Shown: one piece after another, positions 53,420 through 61,037 of the stretch
How the letters are laid out: each line of letters opens with the position of its first letter
Position numbering within the stretch: position 1 is the stretch's first letter
Source: Comamonas sp.
Lineage (GTDB): Bacteria > Pseudomonadota > Gammaproteobacteria > Burkholderiales > Burkholderiaceae_C
DNA length: 64,000 nucleotides
Direction of reading: 5' to 3'
NCBI GenBank assembly: GCA_028690035.1
Contig: JAQVCA010000002.1
Location: 310,001-374,000 of the forward strand
Translations under genes and position numbers: made by a program
The notes under the pieces: generated by a model
Database searches by the model: none
What the model was told of the DNA's origin: nothing
The model's input: only the letters and a program-made list of their open reading frames with translations

Positions 53420-54579
53420 GAAGTGGAAGCGGTCGAGGCGGTTGCTGCGCTAGAAGCTGTCGAAGCACTGGAGGCCGCTTGCTGCTGCCACAGCGCCTGC
53501 GTGAGCAGCTCCAGCGCGTCCTGCGCCACGCCTGCGTCAGGCTGCGCGGCGCTTTCTTGGCGCAGTTGGTTGAGCACCTCGCCCACATAGCCATCGGCGC
53601 GCAGCGCGGCCAATTCTTCATCGGTGGGTAACAGGCGCAGGCCGCTGCGCTCAACCTGCAAGGCGCAGGCTTTGGCCTCGGCCTGGTCCAGCGCTGCTTG
53701 CAACTGCTGCTGCTGCGCCCAAGAGATGGCCCCTTGCAAGCGCAGTTGCACCACGTCGTTGGCGTCCAAGGCAGCCAAACGGGACAGCAGCGCATCCCAA
53801 TCGCTGGGCAGCTGCAAATGCGCGTGCAGGCGCTGCCAGCGGTATTGGCCCACATCCAGCACCTGCACCTGGGGCGTGGCGCCGGGGGCGGCAATCTCCA
53901 CCAACAAGGCGTGGCCGGGGTCGTTGCCGTGCAGGCGGTCGGCCTCGGGCGTGCCGCTGTAGGCGGTGTGGGCATCCAGCAGCTGCATACCGTGCCAATC
54001 GCCCAGCGCCAGCCAGTCGAGACGCGCCAGGGCGGCGCGCTGCGGGTGGATGGGGTTGGGGCTGTCGATGCCTTCGTGCAGCAGACCTTGCACGCTGCCG
54101 TGGGCCAAGCCAATGCGCAGCAGGCCGGGGGGCGTGACGGCGTTGTCCATCCACGCGGTCACGTCGTCGTAGCAGTGGCGCTGGGTGAGCGGCGCGGGCA
54201 GCACGGCAAAGCCGTCAAAACAAGCCACTTCAGGGGTGAGCAGCAGGTGCACGTTGGACGGCACGCAATCGAGGTTGCGCGCGCGCGTCCAGACGCTTTG
54301 TGCCAGGGCGGCATCGTGGTTGCCGCTGATCAGAATCCACGGCCCGGCAAAGCCTTGCAGTTCTTGAAACAGGCGACGCATGGTTTTGTCCGAAACGGTT
54401 TGGGCATCGAACACATCGCCCGCCACCAGCACCGCATCGACGGCGTGCTGCGTGGCCAGCTGGGCAATGCGCCGTACGGCGGCAAAACGTGCCTGTGTGA
54501 GGTGGTGCGCGGCCTCGGCTTCCCAGGTGGTGAAGGTGCGGCCAATTTGCCAATCGGCGGTATGGAGAAACTTGGGCAT
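53416..54579 (-). CDS. SbcD/Mre11- or YhaO-like DNA-repair nuclease
   Basis: A 387-residue metallophosphoesterase: metal-binding motifs HTADWQIGR, VAGDVFDAQ, ISGNHDAAL and LAHGSVQG are in order, and C-terminal residues are rich in Ala/Ser/Thr. Together with the adjacent ATPase it forms a Mre11-Rad50-type nuclease. Length is close to SbcD (about 400). The ATG at 54579 starts the conserved region. It lies upstream of the ATPase gene, overlapping by four bases. E. coli-type sbcD and sbcC elsewhere in the genome cannot be excluded. Confidence 0.88.
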   Translation of the reverse strand: MPKFLHTADWQIGRTFTTWEAEAAHHLTQARFAAVRRIAQLATQHAVDAVLVAGDVFDAQTVSDKTMRRLFQELQGFAGPWILISGNHDAALAQSVWTRARNLDCVPSNVHLLLTPEVACFDGFAVLPAPLTQRHCYDDVTAWMDNAVTPPGLLRIGLAHGSVQGLLHEGIDSPNPIHPQRAALARLDWLALGDWHGMQLLDAHTAYSGTPEADRLHGNDPGHALLVEIAAPGATPQVQVLDVGQYRWQRLHAHLQLPSDWDALLSRLAALDANDVVQLRLQGAISWAQQQQLQAALDQAEAKACALQVERSGLRLLPTDEELAALRADGYVGEVLNQLRQESAAQPDAGVAQDALELLTQALWQQQAASSASTASSAATASTASTS

Positions 54580-54598
54580 AAGAACATGATAAAGCGGT

Positions 54599-54664
54599 AA
54601 GCTGGATGCGCAAAATTTAAGCAAAATATGGCTTAAACCCTTACCAGTAAAGCGCTAACAGCTA
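54599..54664. repeat. Shortened copy of the intergenic repeat (66 bp), copy 7
   Basis: Starts TAAGCTGGATGCGC and ends AAGCGCTAACAGCTA, 66 bp long, between the divergent nuclease and dehydrogenase genes. It ends 18 bases before the dehydrogenase ATG, which does have AAGGAG. Confidence 0.75.
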
Positions 54665-54682
54665 TTATTTTCAAGGAGTCGT

Positions 54683-55576
54683 ATGTCGTCCAATCCACTC
54701 TCTATTGCCGTGTTGGGCACCGGCCTGATGGGCTTGCCCATGGCACAACGCCTGTTGCAAGCCGGGCACCGCGTACACGTCTGGAACCGCACCCGCGCCA
54801 AGGCCGAGCCGTTGCTGGCCTTGGGTGCCCAGCTGCACGACAGCCCACGCGCTGCCTGCGCCCATGCCGACATCACCATGAGCATGCTGGAAAACGGCGC
54901 TGTGGTGCAGCAGGTGCTGTTCGACATGGGCGAAGACAGCGCATGCCACGACCTGCAACCTGGCAGCTTGGTGGTAGATATGGCCTCCATCCAGCCTGCA
55001 CAAGCCCGCCTGCACGCTGAGCGGCTGCAAGCGCACAAAGTGCGCCATCTGGATGCGCCGGTGTCTGGCGGCACGGTGGGCGCTGCGGCGGGCACGCTGG
55101 CCATCATGGTCGGCGGTGAGGCGCAGGACTTTGCCGCAGCCGCGCCGCTGTTTGCGCCGCTGGGCCGTGCCACCCATGTCGGGCCACATGGCGCGGGGCA
55201 GCTGGCCAAGCTGGCCAATCAGATGATTGTTGGCATCACCATTGGCGCTGTGGCCGAGGCGCTGCTGCTGTGCGAAAAAGGCGGTGCCGACCCGGCCCAG
55301 GTGCGCCAGGCCATGCTGGGCGGCTTTGCCGACAGCCGCATCCTGCAACTGCATGGCGAGCGCATGGTGCAGCGCAACTTTGCCCCCGGCGCGCGCATGG
55401 GCGTGCAGCTCAAAGACATGCGCAACGCCCTGATCACCGCAGAAGAAGTGGGCCTGCAAGCGCCCATCACCGGCCTGTTTGAGCAGCTGTACGCCAGCGC
55501 CATGGAGCATGGCTTTGACCAGCTGGACCACAGCGGCCTGTTTGCCGAACTGGCACGGCGCAACGGCATGCAGTGA
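54683..55576 (+). CDS. NAD(P)-dependent beta-hydroxyacid dehydrogenase (GlxR/3-HIBADH family)
   Basis: A 297-residue member of the 3-hydroxyisobutyrate / tartronate-semialdehyde reductase family. The dinucleotide motif is VLGTGLMGLPMAQRL (residues ~10-24), then the substrate loop DAPVSGGTVGAAAGTL and the catalytic lysine in AKLANQMIVG, with the C-terminal helical part and KDMRNALITA. AAGGAG precedes the ATG at 54683. Context does not tell the substrate; glyoxylate-pathway genes are absent. It could be GlxR or 3-HIBADH. Confidence 0.85.
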   Translation: MSSNPLSIAVLGTGLMGLPMAQRLLQAGHRVHVWNRTRAKAEPLLALGAQLHDSPRAACAHADITMSMLENGAVVQQVLFDMGEDSACHDLQPGSLVVDMASIQPAQARLHAERLQAHKVRHLDAPVSGGTVGAAAGTLAIMVGGEAQDFAAAAPLFAPLGRATHVGPHGAGQLAKLANQMIVGITIGAVAEALLLCEKGGADPAQVRQAMLGGFADSRILQLHGERMVQRNFAPGARMGVQLKDMRNALITAEEVGLQAPITGLFEQLYASAMEHGFDQLDHSGLFAELARRNGMQ

Positions 55577-55610
55577 CAGGGACGCCACTTGCATTGCCAT
55601 AGCACCCTGC

Positions 55611-55648
55611 AAAAACAAGGCCAGCCCCCTTCAAAGGGGCTGGCCTTG
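55611..55648 (-). terminator. Intrinsic terminator for the 55689-56024 gene
   Basis: A perfect 13-bp stem (CAAGGCCAGCCCC at 55616-55628) with a seven-base loop. On the minus strand it is followed by five T residues; on the plus strand there is no T tail. Confidence 0.8.
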
Positions 55649-55688
55649 GTGACGACGGCATGGTTTTGCTTGGGCGGGCTGGGCTGCT

Positions 55689-56024
55689 TCAATGCACTTC
55701 GCGCGCCTGTACGTCGGTGACGTCGGCGGCCACCTGGGGCAGCACGCCACTGCGCTTGCTGGGTGGGGCATCGCTGGCCGGGGTATCGGCAAAGCCGCCC
55801 GCACGCTGGCGCATGCTGGCCCAGGTGGCGGCGGTGCGCTGCGACATGGGCATGACCCAGGGTGACACGGGCCGCCCCGTGATGCGCGCCCAGGCAGCGC
55901 GCAGCGCCCACACCAGCGCCAGCGCGCTGGCCACCACCAGCACGCTGCACAAGAACACCAGCCCAGCCACCACCAAGAGCAAGCGCAGCACAAAGCGGGT
56001 CAAGCTGGAGAAAAAATCGTTCAC
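55689..56024 (-). CDS. Small single-pass membrane protein, unknown
   Basis: A 111-residue protein with one long hydrophobic stretch (residues ~10-42, VLRLLLVVAGLVFLCSVLVV) and a basic/polar tail (TGRPVSPWVMPMSQRTAATW). I recognise no domain; it appears to be a lineage-restricted protein. It follows the clpB stop... that is, it lies downstream of clpB on the same strand, 72 bases beyond, and has its own terminator. Confidence 0.6.
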   Translation of the reverse strand: MNDFFSSLTRFVLRLLLVVAGLVFLCSVLVVASALALVWALRAAWARITGRPVSPWVMPMSQRTAATWASMRQRAGGFADTPASDAPPSKRSGVLPQVAADVTDVQAREVH

Positions 56025-56096
56025 AAGGTGTCCTTTCTGGTCTGGGCCTGCCCACCGCCGCCCGGACAGCGGGCAGCAGGGGGAGAGGCAGAGATG

Positions 56097-58712
56097 TTAT
56101 TGCACTGCAGCGGCAGTCTGGGTGAAATCAAATACCCCTGGGTGTTTCACCGGATCGACGCCCACGGCAATCACGCTCTTGGGCGGGAATTTGCCCTCCA
56201 GCAGCAGGCGTGCGAGCGGGTTCTCGATGCGCTGCTGGATGGCCCGCTTCAAGGGGCGCGCGCCAAACACCGGGTCAAAGCCGACCTTGGCCAGCTCTTC
56301 CAGTGCGGCATCGGAGACCTGCAACTGCAGTTCCATTTTCTGCAGGCGCGCACGCAGGTGCTGCAGCTGGATATCGGCAATGGCGCGAATGTGCTGGGCA
56401 TCCAGGCCGTGGAAGACCACCGTTTCATCGATGCGGTTGAGGAATTCGGGTCGGAAATGCGTTTTCAGTTCCCCCCACACCGCTTCCTTGATGTCTTCGG
56501 CATCCTGGCCCACCATGCTTTGGATCAGGTGCGAGCCGATATTGCTGGTCATCACGATCACGGTGTTCTTGAAGTCCACGGTGCGGCCCTGGCCATCGGT
56601 CAGGCGGCCATCGTCCAGCACTTGCAGCAGCACGTTGAACACATCGGGGTGGGCTTTTTCCACCTCATCGAGCAGCACCACGCTGTACGGTTTGCGCCGC
56701 ACGGCCTCGGTCAGGTAGCCGCCTTCTTCATAGCCGACATAGCCCGGAGGCGCACCAATCAAACGTGCCACGCTATGTTTTTCCATGAATTCGGACATAT
56801 CCACGCGCAGCAGGTGCTCTTCGCTGTCGAACAAAAAGCCCGCCAGCGCCTTGCACAGCTCGGTCTTGCCCACGCCGGTGGGGCCCAGGAACAAGAAGCT
56901 GCCCAGCGGGCGATTCGGGTCGGACAGGCCCGAGCGCGAGCGGCGGATGGCGTTGGCCACAGCGGCAATCGCCTCGTCCTGGCCCACCACACGCTCGTGC
57001 AGTTTGGTTTCCATGTGCAAGAGCTTGTCTTTTTCGCCCTGCATCATCTTGGCCACGGGAATACCGGTGGCGCGGCTCACCACCTCGGCAATTTCTTCTG
57101 CGCCCACCTGCGTGCGCAGCAGCTTGTGCTGTGCCTGCGCGCTACCCACACCACCGGCCTCGCTGTCCTGCGCGGCTTTCAGGCGCTTTTCCAGTTCGGG
57201 CAGCTTGCCGTATTGCAGCTCGGCCACTTTGGCCAAATCGCCCTTGCGTTGCAGCTCGGTGATTTGCACGCGGATGTGGTCGATGTCTTTGCGCAGCTGC
57301 TCACTGCCCTGGGCGCTGGCTTTTTCGGCCTTCCAGATTTCTTCCAGATCGGCGTATTCGCGCTCCAGCTTGTGCAGCTCGTCCTCGATCAGCTCCAGGC
57401 GTTTTTGCGAGGCCTCGTCGGTTTCCTTTTTCATGGCCTCGCGCTCGATCTTGAGCTGGATCATGCGCCGCTCCAGGCGGTCCATGACCTCGGGCTTGGA
57501 GTCGATTTCGATCTTGATCTTGGCCGCCGCTTCGTCGATCAGGTCGATGGCCTTATCGGGCAGGAAGCGGTCGGTGATGTAGCGGTGCGACAGTTCTGCT
57601 GCAGCAACGATAGCAGGGTCGGTAATATCCACGCCGTGGTGTGCCTCGTAGCGCACCTGCAGGCCGCGCAGAATGGCGATGGTGTCTTCCACCGTAGGCT
57701 CTTGCACCAGCACTTTTTGGAAGCGCCGCTCCAGCGCCGCGTCTTTTTCGATGTACTTGCGGTACTCGTCCAGCGTGGTGGCGCCAATGCAGTGCAGCTC
57801 GCCGCGCGCCAAGGCGGGCTTGAGCATGTTGCCCGCATCCATCGCACCTTCGGCCTTGCCTGCGCCAACCATGGTGTGGATTTCGTCAATGAACAAAATC
57901 ACCCGGCCTTCTTCTTTGGCCAGGTCGTTGAGCACGGCTTTGAGGCGCTCTTCGAACTCGCCCCGGTATTTGGCCCCGGCCAGCAGGCCTGCCATGTCCA
58001 GCGAGAGCACGCGCTTGTTCTTCAGCGACTCGGGCACCTCGCCTTCCAGAATGCGCTGGGCCAAGCCTTCAACGATGGCGGTCTTGCCCACGCCGGGCTC
58101 GCCAATCAGCACCGGATTGTTCTTGCTGCGCCGCTGCAGCACCTGGATGGCGCGGCGGATTTCATCGTCGCGGCCAATCACCGGGTCGAGCTTGCCCTGG
58201 CGCGCGCGCTCAGTCAGGTCCAGGGTGTATTTTTTCAGGGCATCGCGCTGGCTTTCGCCTTCGGCGCTGTCCATGGTCTGGCCGCCGCGCACGGCGTTGA
58301 TGGCCGCCTCCATGGCCTTGCGCGTCAAGCCATGTTCTTTGGCCAGCTTGGCCGCCTTGGTGTCGCTGTCGGCCAGGGCCAGCAGGAACAATTCGCTGGC
58401 AATGAACTGGTCGCCGCGCTGCAGGGCTTCTTTTTCGGTGGCCTGCAGCAGCTTGCCCAGATCGGGGCCAACCTGCACCTGGTCATGCCCCTGCACCTGG
58501 GGCAGCTGCTTCATGGCGTTTTCTACGGCGGGGGTCAGGGCCGCCACATTCACCCCGGCGCGCTGCAGCAGGGCCGTGGGGCCATCGCTTTGGCGCAGCA
58601 TGGCCGCCAGCAGGTGCAAGGGGTCGATGTAGGCGTGGTCATTGCCCAGGGCCAGGGTCTGGGCGTCGGAGAGGGCTTCTTGAAATTTGGTGGTGAGCTT
58701 GTCGATACGCAT
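56097..58712 (-). CDS. clpB: ATP-dependent disaggregase ClpB
   Basis: ClpB is the Hsp100 unfoldase that rescues aggregates with DnaK. The 871-residue protein has an N-domain (repeats near 1-150), NBD1 with [13 protein letters not shown] and [11 protein letters not shown], the coiled-coil M domain (~405-525), and NBD2 with [14 protein letters not shown], and the C-terminal D2 small domain. The ATG at 58712 begins [11 protein letters not shown], the family start; AAGGA precedes it. The leader carries an 8-bp inverted repeat (58745-58767). A sigma-32 promoter could not be confirmed. Confidence 0.97.
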   Translation of the reverse strand: MRIDKLTTKFQEALSDAQTLALGNDHAYIDPLHLLAAMLRQSDGPTALLQRAGVNVAALTPAVENAMKQLPQVQGHDQVQVGPDLGKLLQATEKEALQRGDQFIASELFLLALADSDTKAAKLAKEHGLTRKAMEAAINAVRGGQTMDSAEGESQRDALKKYTLDLTERARQGKLDPVIGRDDEIRRAIQVLQRRSKNNPVLIGEPGVGKTAIVEGLAQRILEGEVPESLKNKRVLSLDMAGLLAGAKYRGEFEERLKAVLNDLAKEEGRVILFIDEIHTMVGAGKAEGAMDAGNMLKPALARGELHCIGATTLDEYRKYIEKDAALERRFQKVLVQEPTVEDTIAILRGLQVRYEAHHGVDITDPAIVAAAELSHRYITDRFLPDKAIDLIDEAAAKIKIEIDSKPEVMDRLERRMIQLKIEREAMKKETDEASQKRLELIEDELHKLEREYADLEEIWKAEKASAQGSEQLRKDIDHIRVQITELQRKGDLAKVAELQYGKLPELEKRLKAAQDSEAGGVGSAQAQHKLLRTQVGAEEIAEVVSRATGIPVAKMMQGEKDKLLHMETKLHERVVGQDEAIAAVANAIRRSRSGLSDPNRPLGSFLFLGPTGVGKTELCKALAGFLFDSEEHLLRVDMSEFMEKHSVARLIGAPPGYVGYEEGGYLTEAVRRKPYSVVLLDEVEKAHPDVFNVLLQVLDDGRLTDGQGRTVDFKNTVIVMTSNIGSHLIQSMVGQDAEDIKEAVWGELKTHFRPEFLNRIDETVVFHGLDAQHIRAIADIQLQHLRARLQKMELQLQVSDAALEELAKVGFDPVFGARPLKRAIQQRIENPLARLLLEGKFPPKSVIAVGVDPVKHPGVFDFTQTAAAVQ

Positions 58713-58744
58713 GGAATTTTTCCTTTGCCGCAAACAAAAATAAC

Positions 58745-58767
58745 TGCTTGTCAGGTAACGACAAGCA
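58745..58767 (-). promoter_or_regulatory. Inverted repeat in the clpB leader
   Basis: TGCTTGTC and GACAAGCA flank a seven-base loop, 33 bases upstream of the clpB ATG. It does not match CIRCE. A CTTGAAA word, like a heat-shock -35 box, occurs further upstream (58779-58785) without a convincing -10. Role uncertain. Confidence 0.35.
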
Positions 58768-58849
58768 CCCCGTTTTCAAGGCCACTGTACCCAAGAAGGC
58801 TGCACAAAGACCAGCAGCGCTGCGCAGCACCTGTGGCTGCGCTGATGCG

Positions 58850-59827
58850 CTAGTGCGCCATGTGTGTGCTGCTGCTGGGCGTGGCACCCAGGGCTTCCAT
58901 GGTCTCCAGCGCCGTTTCGCTGCCGATGGGCAAAATTTCCAGCGTGGCGTGCAGACCGGGCACCACGGCCATCAGGTCGGCCTCCACCCGGCGGCGCAGG
59001 CAGGCGGCCTTGCCCAGGCTCCAGTGCGCGGGCACATGCATGTGCAGCTGGGCAAAGCGGCGGTGCCCGGCGCTGCGTGTGGCCAGCGCATCGAAGTACA
59101 CCTCACCCTGGCCCAGCTGCTGCGGGTTGTGCAGCTGGGTGTAGCGCTGCAGCACCTGGTGCAGCGCGGCCAGGTGTTCGGGTTCGATGGCTTCGTCCAT
59201 CAGCCCGCGCGAGGACTGCCAGATCAAATGCCCACCTTCTTTCAAGATATTGAGCGCCACCACGATGGCGATGGCGCCATCGAGCCAGAGCCAGCCGGTG
59301 AAATGCACCGCCACCAGGGCCAGCACCACGCCCACCGAGGTCCACACATCCGTCATCAGGTGGCGCGCATCGGCCTGCAGGGCCATCGAATGGTGGACCT
59401 GCGCCGAGCGCAGCATGACCAGCGCCAGCAACCCATTGAACAGCGAGCTGAGCACCGACAGTCCAATGCCCCAGTCCAGCGACTGCAGCGGCGCGGGGTT
59501 GAGCAGGCGGTGGACCGAGGCCCAGACGATGGCCAGCGCCGCGCCCACGATCAAAATGCCTTCAAAACCCGATGAAAAATACTCGGCCTTGCTGTGGCCA
59601 AACGGGTGCTCGGCATCGGCCGGACGGCGCGCAATGGTCACCATCAGCAGGGCGAACATGGCACCGGCCAGATTCACAAACGACTCCAGCGCATCCGAGA
59701 GCAGGCCCACCGAATCGGTCAGCCACCAGGCGCCCATCTTCAGGGCAATGGTCAACAGCGCCACCGCCACCGAGGCGCGCAACAGCACCACGGGCGACAG
59801 GCGTTGCCACAATTTTTCTTTTTTCAT
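58850..59827 (-). CDS. Cation diffusion facilitator (FieF-like)
   Basis: A 325-residue CDF transporter that exports divalent metals such as Zn or Fe using the proton gradient. About six membrane helices, with metal-site motifs LLSDALESFVN in helix 2 (SDxxxS-like, DxxxS) and HLMTDVWTS in helix 5 (HxxxD), and a C-terminal cytoplasmic domain (RRFAQLHMHVPA, H-rich). The ATG at 59827 overlaps the moaE stop (ATGA), so the pair is co-translated. Metal specificity is not readable. The last few residues are Ser/Thr-rich. Confidence 0.88.
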   Translation of the reverse strand: MKKEKLWQRLSPVVLLRASVAVALLTIALKMGAWWLTDSVGLLSDALESFVNLAGAMFALLMVTIARRPADAEHPFGHSKAEYFSSGFEGILIVGAALAIVWASVHRLLNPAPLQSLDWGIGLSVLSSLFNGLLALVMLRSAQVHHSMALQADARHLMTDVWTSVGVVLALVAVHFTGWLWLDGAIAIVVALNILKEGGHLIWQSSRGLMDEAIEPEHLAALHQVLQRYTQLHNPQQLGQGEVYFDALATRSAGHRRFAQLHMHVPAHWSLGKAACLRRRVEADLMAVVPGLHATLEILPIGSETALETMEALGATPSSSTHMAH

Positions 59828-60300
59828 AGCTGCTTCCACTTGGCCAGAGCCAATTCATCGCTGGTTCTTGCGTCAACCCAGCGCGCACCCTGCGGGGTCT
59901 GCTCCTTTTTCCAGAACGGCGCTTCGGATTTCAGGTAATCCATGATGAACTCGCAGGCCTGAAAACTCGCGCCCCGGTGCGCGCTGGTCACGGCCACCAG
60001 CACGATCTGGTCGGTGGGCTGCAGCAGGCCGACGCGGTGGATAACGCACGCGCCCTCCAGGCCAAAACGCGTGCGCGCGCGCTCCAGGATGGCGGCGATG
60101 CTTTTTTCCGTCATGCCGGGGTAATGCTCCAGCTCCATGCTGGCCACCGGCTCGTGCGGGCCACGGTCGCCCACGGCATTGCGATCGCGCACCAGGCCGA
60201 CAAACACACAGGCCGCCCCCACCTGGGGGCGACCGGCGCGCAGGGCGGCCAGCTCGGCAGAGACGTCAAAATCTTCGGTTTGGATGCGGACACTGAACAT
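59824..60300 (-). CDS. moaE: Molybdopterin synthase catalytic subunit MoaE
   Basis: MoaE, with MoaD, adds sulfur to cyclic pyranopterin monophosphate to make molybdopterin. The 158-residue product has FVGLVRDRN, LEHYPGMTEKSI, RVGLLQPTDQIVLVAV and the catalytic KSEAPFWKKE motif with Lys. The ATG at 60300 starts the family sequence. moaD, moaA and moaC are not adjacent; moeB lies near 36 kb. It overlaps the CDF gene, an uncommon partner. Confidence 0.93.
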   Translation of the reverse strand: MFSVRIQTEDFDVSAELAALRAGRPQVGAACVFVGLVRDRNAVGDRGPHEPVASMELEHYPGMTEKSIAAILERARTRFGLEGACVIHRVGLLQPTDQIVLVAVTSAHRGASFQACEFIMDYLKSEAPFWKKEQTPQGARWVDARTSDELALAKWKQL

Positions 60301-60420
60301 GGCCGGGATTGTCGCAGCCCCCTGCAACCCGCCATGAAAGCCCAGACAATGCGGGCCCATTCGTTCCTATTTGGACCGACTCGGGCCCATCGCCCATCTT
60401 TTGAGGAACACCACGCGCCC

Positions 60421-60672
60421 ATGGCCACCACCATCGACAGCCCCGATTACCTGCTCTACCCCAGCCCGCGCAACGAGCACCGCGTCGTCTTTGAATACCA
60501 GCACTTTGTGCCCCACCCGTACGCGCTGATCCATTTGCCCGACTACCGCTTCAGCGGCAAAGCCACGCTGTTCAGCGCCCAGCGCAAGCGCGATGGCCGT
60601 ATGGGCCAGGTGGTCAGCTGCGAGCTGGAGGCCGACCTGCAGCGCTTCATCGCCCGCTTTACCCCCGATTGA
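60421..60672 (+). CDS. Small conserved-looking protein, unknown
   Basis: An 83-residue soluble protein without signal or membrane helix (LLYPSPRNEHRVVFEYQHFV, SGKATLFSAQRKRDGRMG). No family is recognised. The ATG at 60421 opens a compact frame that ends seven bases before the next ATG, so it is probably translated together with the neighbouring 108-residue protein. Confidence 0.55.
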   Translation: MATTIDSPDYLLYPSPRNEHRVVFEYQHFVPHPYALIHLPDYRFSGKATLFSAQRKRDGRMGQVVSCELEADLQRFIARFTPD

Positions 60673-60678
60673 TGCGCC

Positions 60679-61005
60679 ATGGACGCCAGCAACCAAATCG
60701 AAGTGCCGCCCAGCTTCAGCCAGCTGTTTCGCAGCCGCAGTGGTCGGCTGCTGCAACCGGCTGAAACGGTGCTGCAACGCTATGAACTGTGCGAAGACCT
60801 GGCCTGCACCCTGACCGAGCAAGCGCAGCAGCTGTACCAGCGCGGCCACAGCGACGAAGAGGCCGTGCTGCTGGGCCTGTACCACGCCATCGCGGGCGAA
60901 GGCGCGGGGCTGGCACGGGCCGAGGCCCGTTGGGTCATCCTGCGCCTGGCCGAGCTGCTGCGCTGGCGCAGCCCCAGCCTGCCGCCGCTGGCACCTGAGG
61001 CCTAA
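60679..61005 (+). CDS. Small all-helical protein, unknown
   Basis: A 108-residue protein (QIEVPPSFSQLFRSRSGR, then RYELCEDLACTLTEQAQQL). I recall similar Burkholderiales sequences annotated as ATPase with chaperone activity, but no nucleotide motif is seen and that label should not be trusted. It lies seven bases after the 83-residue gene and converges on the EF-hand protein gene. Confidence 0.6.
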   Translation: MDASNQIEVPPSFSQLFRSRSGRLLQPAETVLQRYELCEDLACTLTEQAQQLYQRGHSDEEAVLLGLYHAIAGEGAGLARAEARWVILRLAELLRWRSPSLPPLAPEA

Positions 61006-61037
61006 CCCCACCACATCCCGGCCACGGCCTGCTGCCC

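Noticed and set aside
50681-53590. A 969-codon Leu/Gln-rich plus-strand frame
   Set aside because: It is the antisense of the Gln-rich coiled-coil ATPase; CAG/CTG repeats keep it open by chance.
56028-58853. A 941-codon frame antisense to clpB
   Set aside because: clpB is certain and the antisense product shows no domain.
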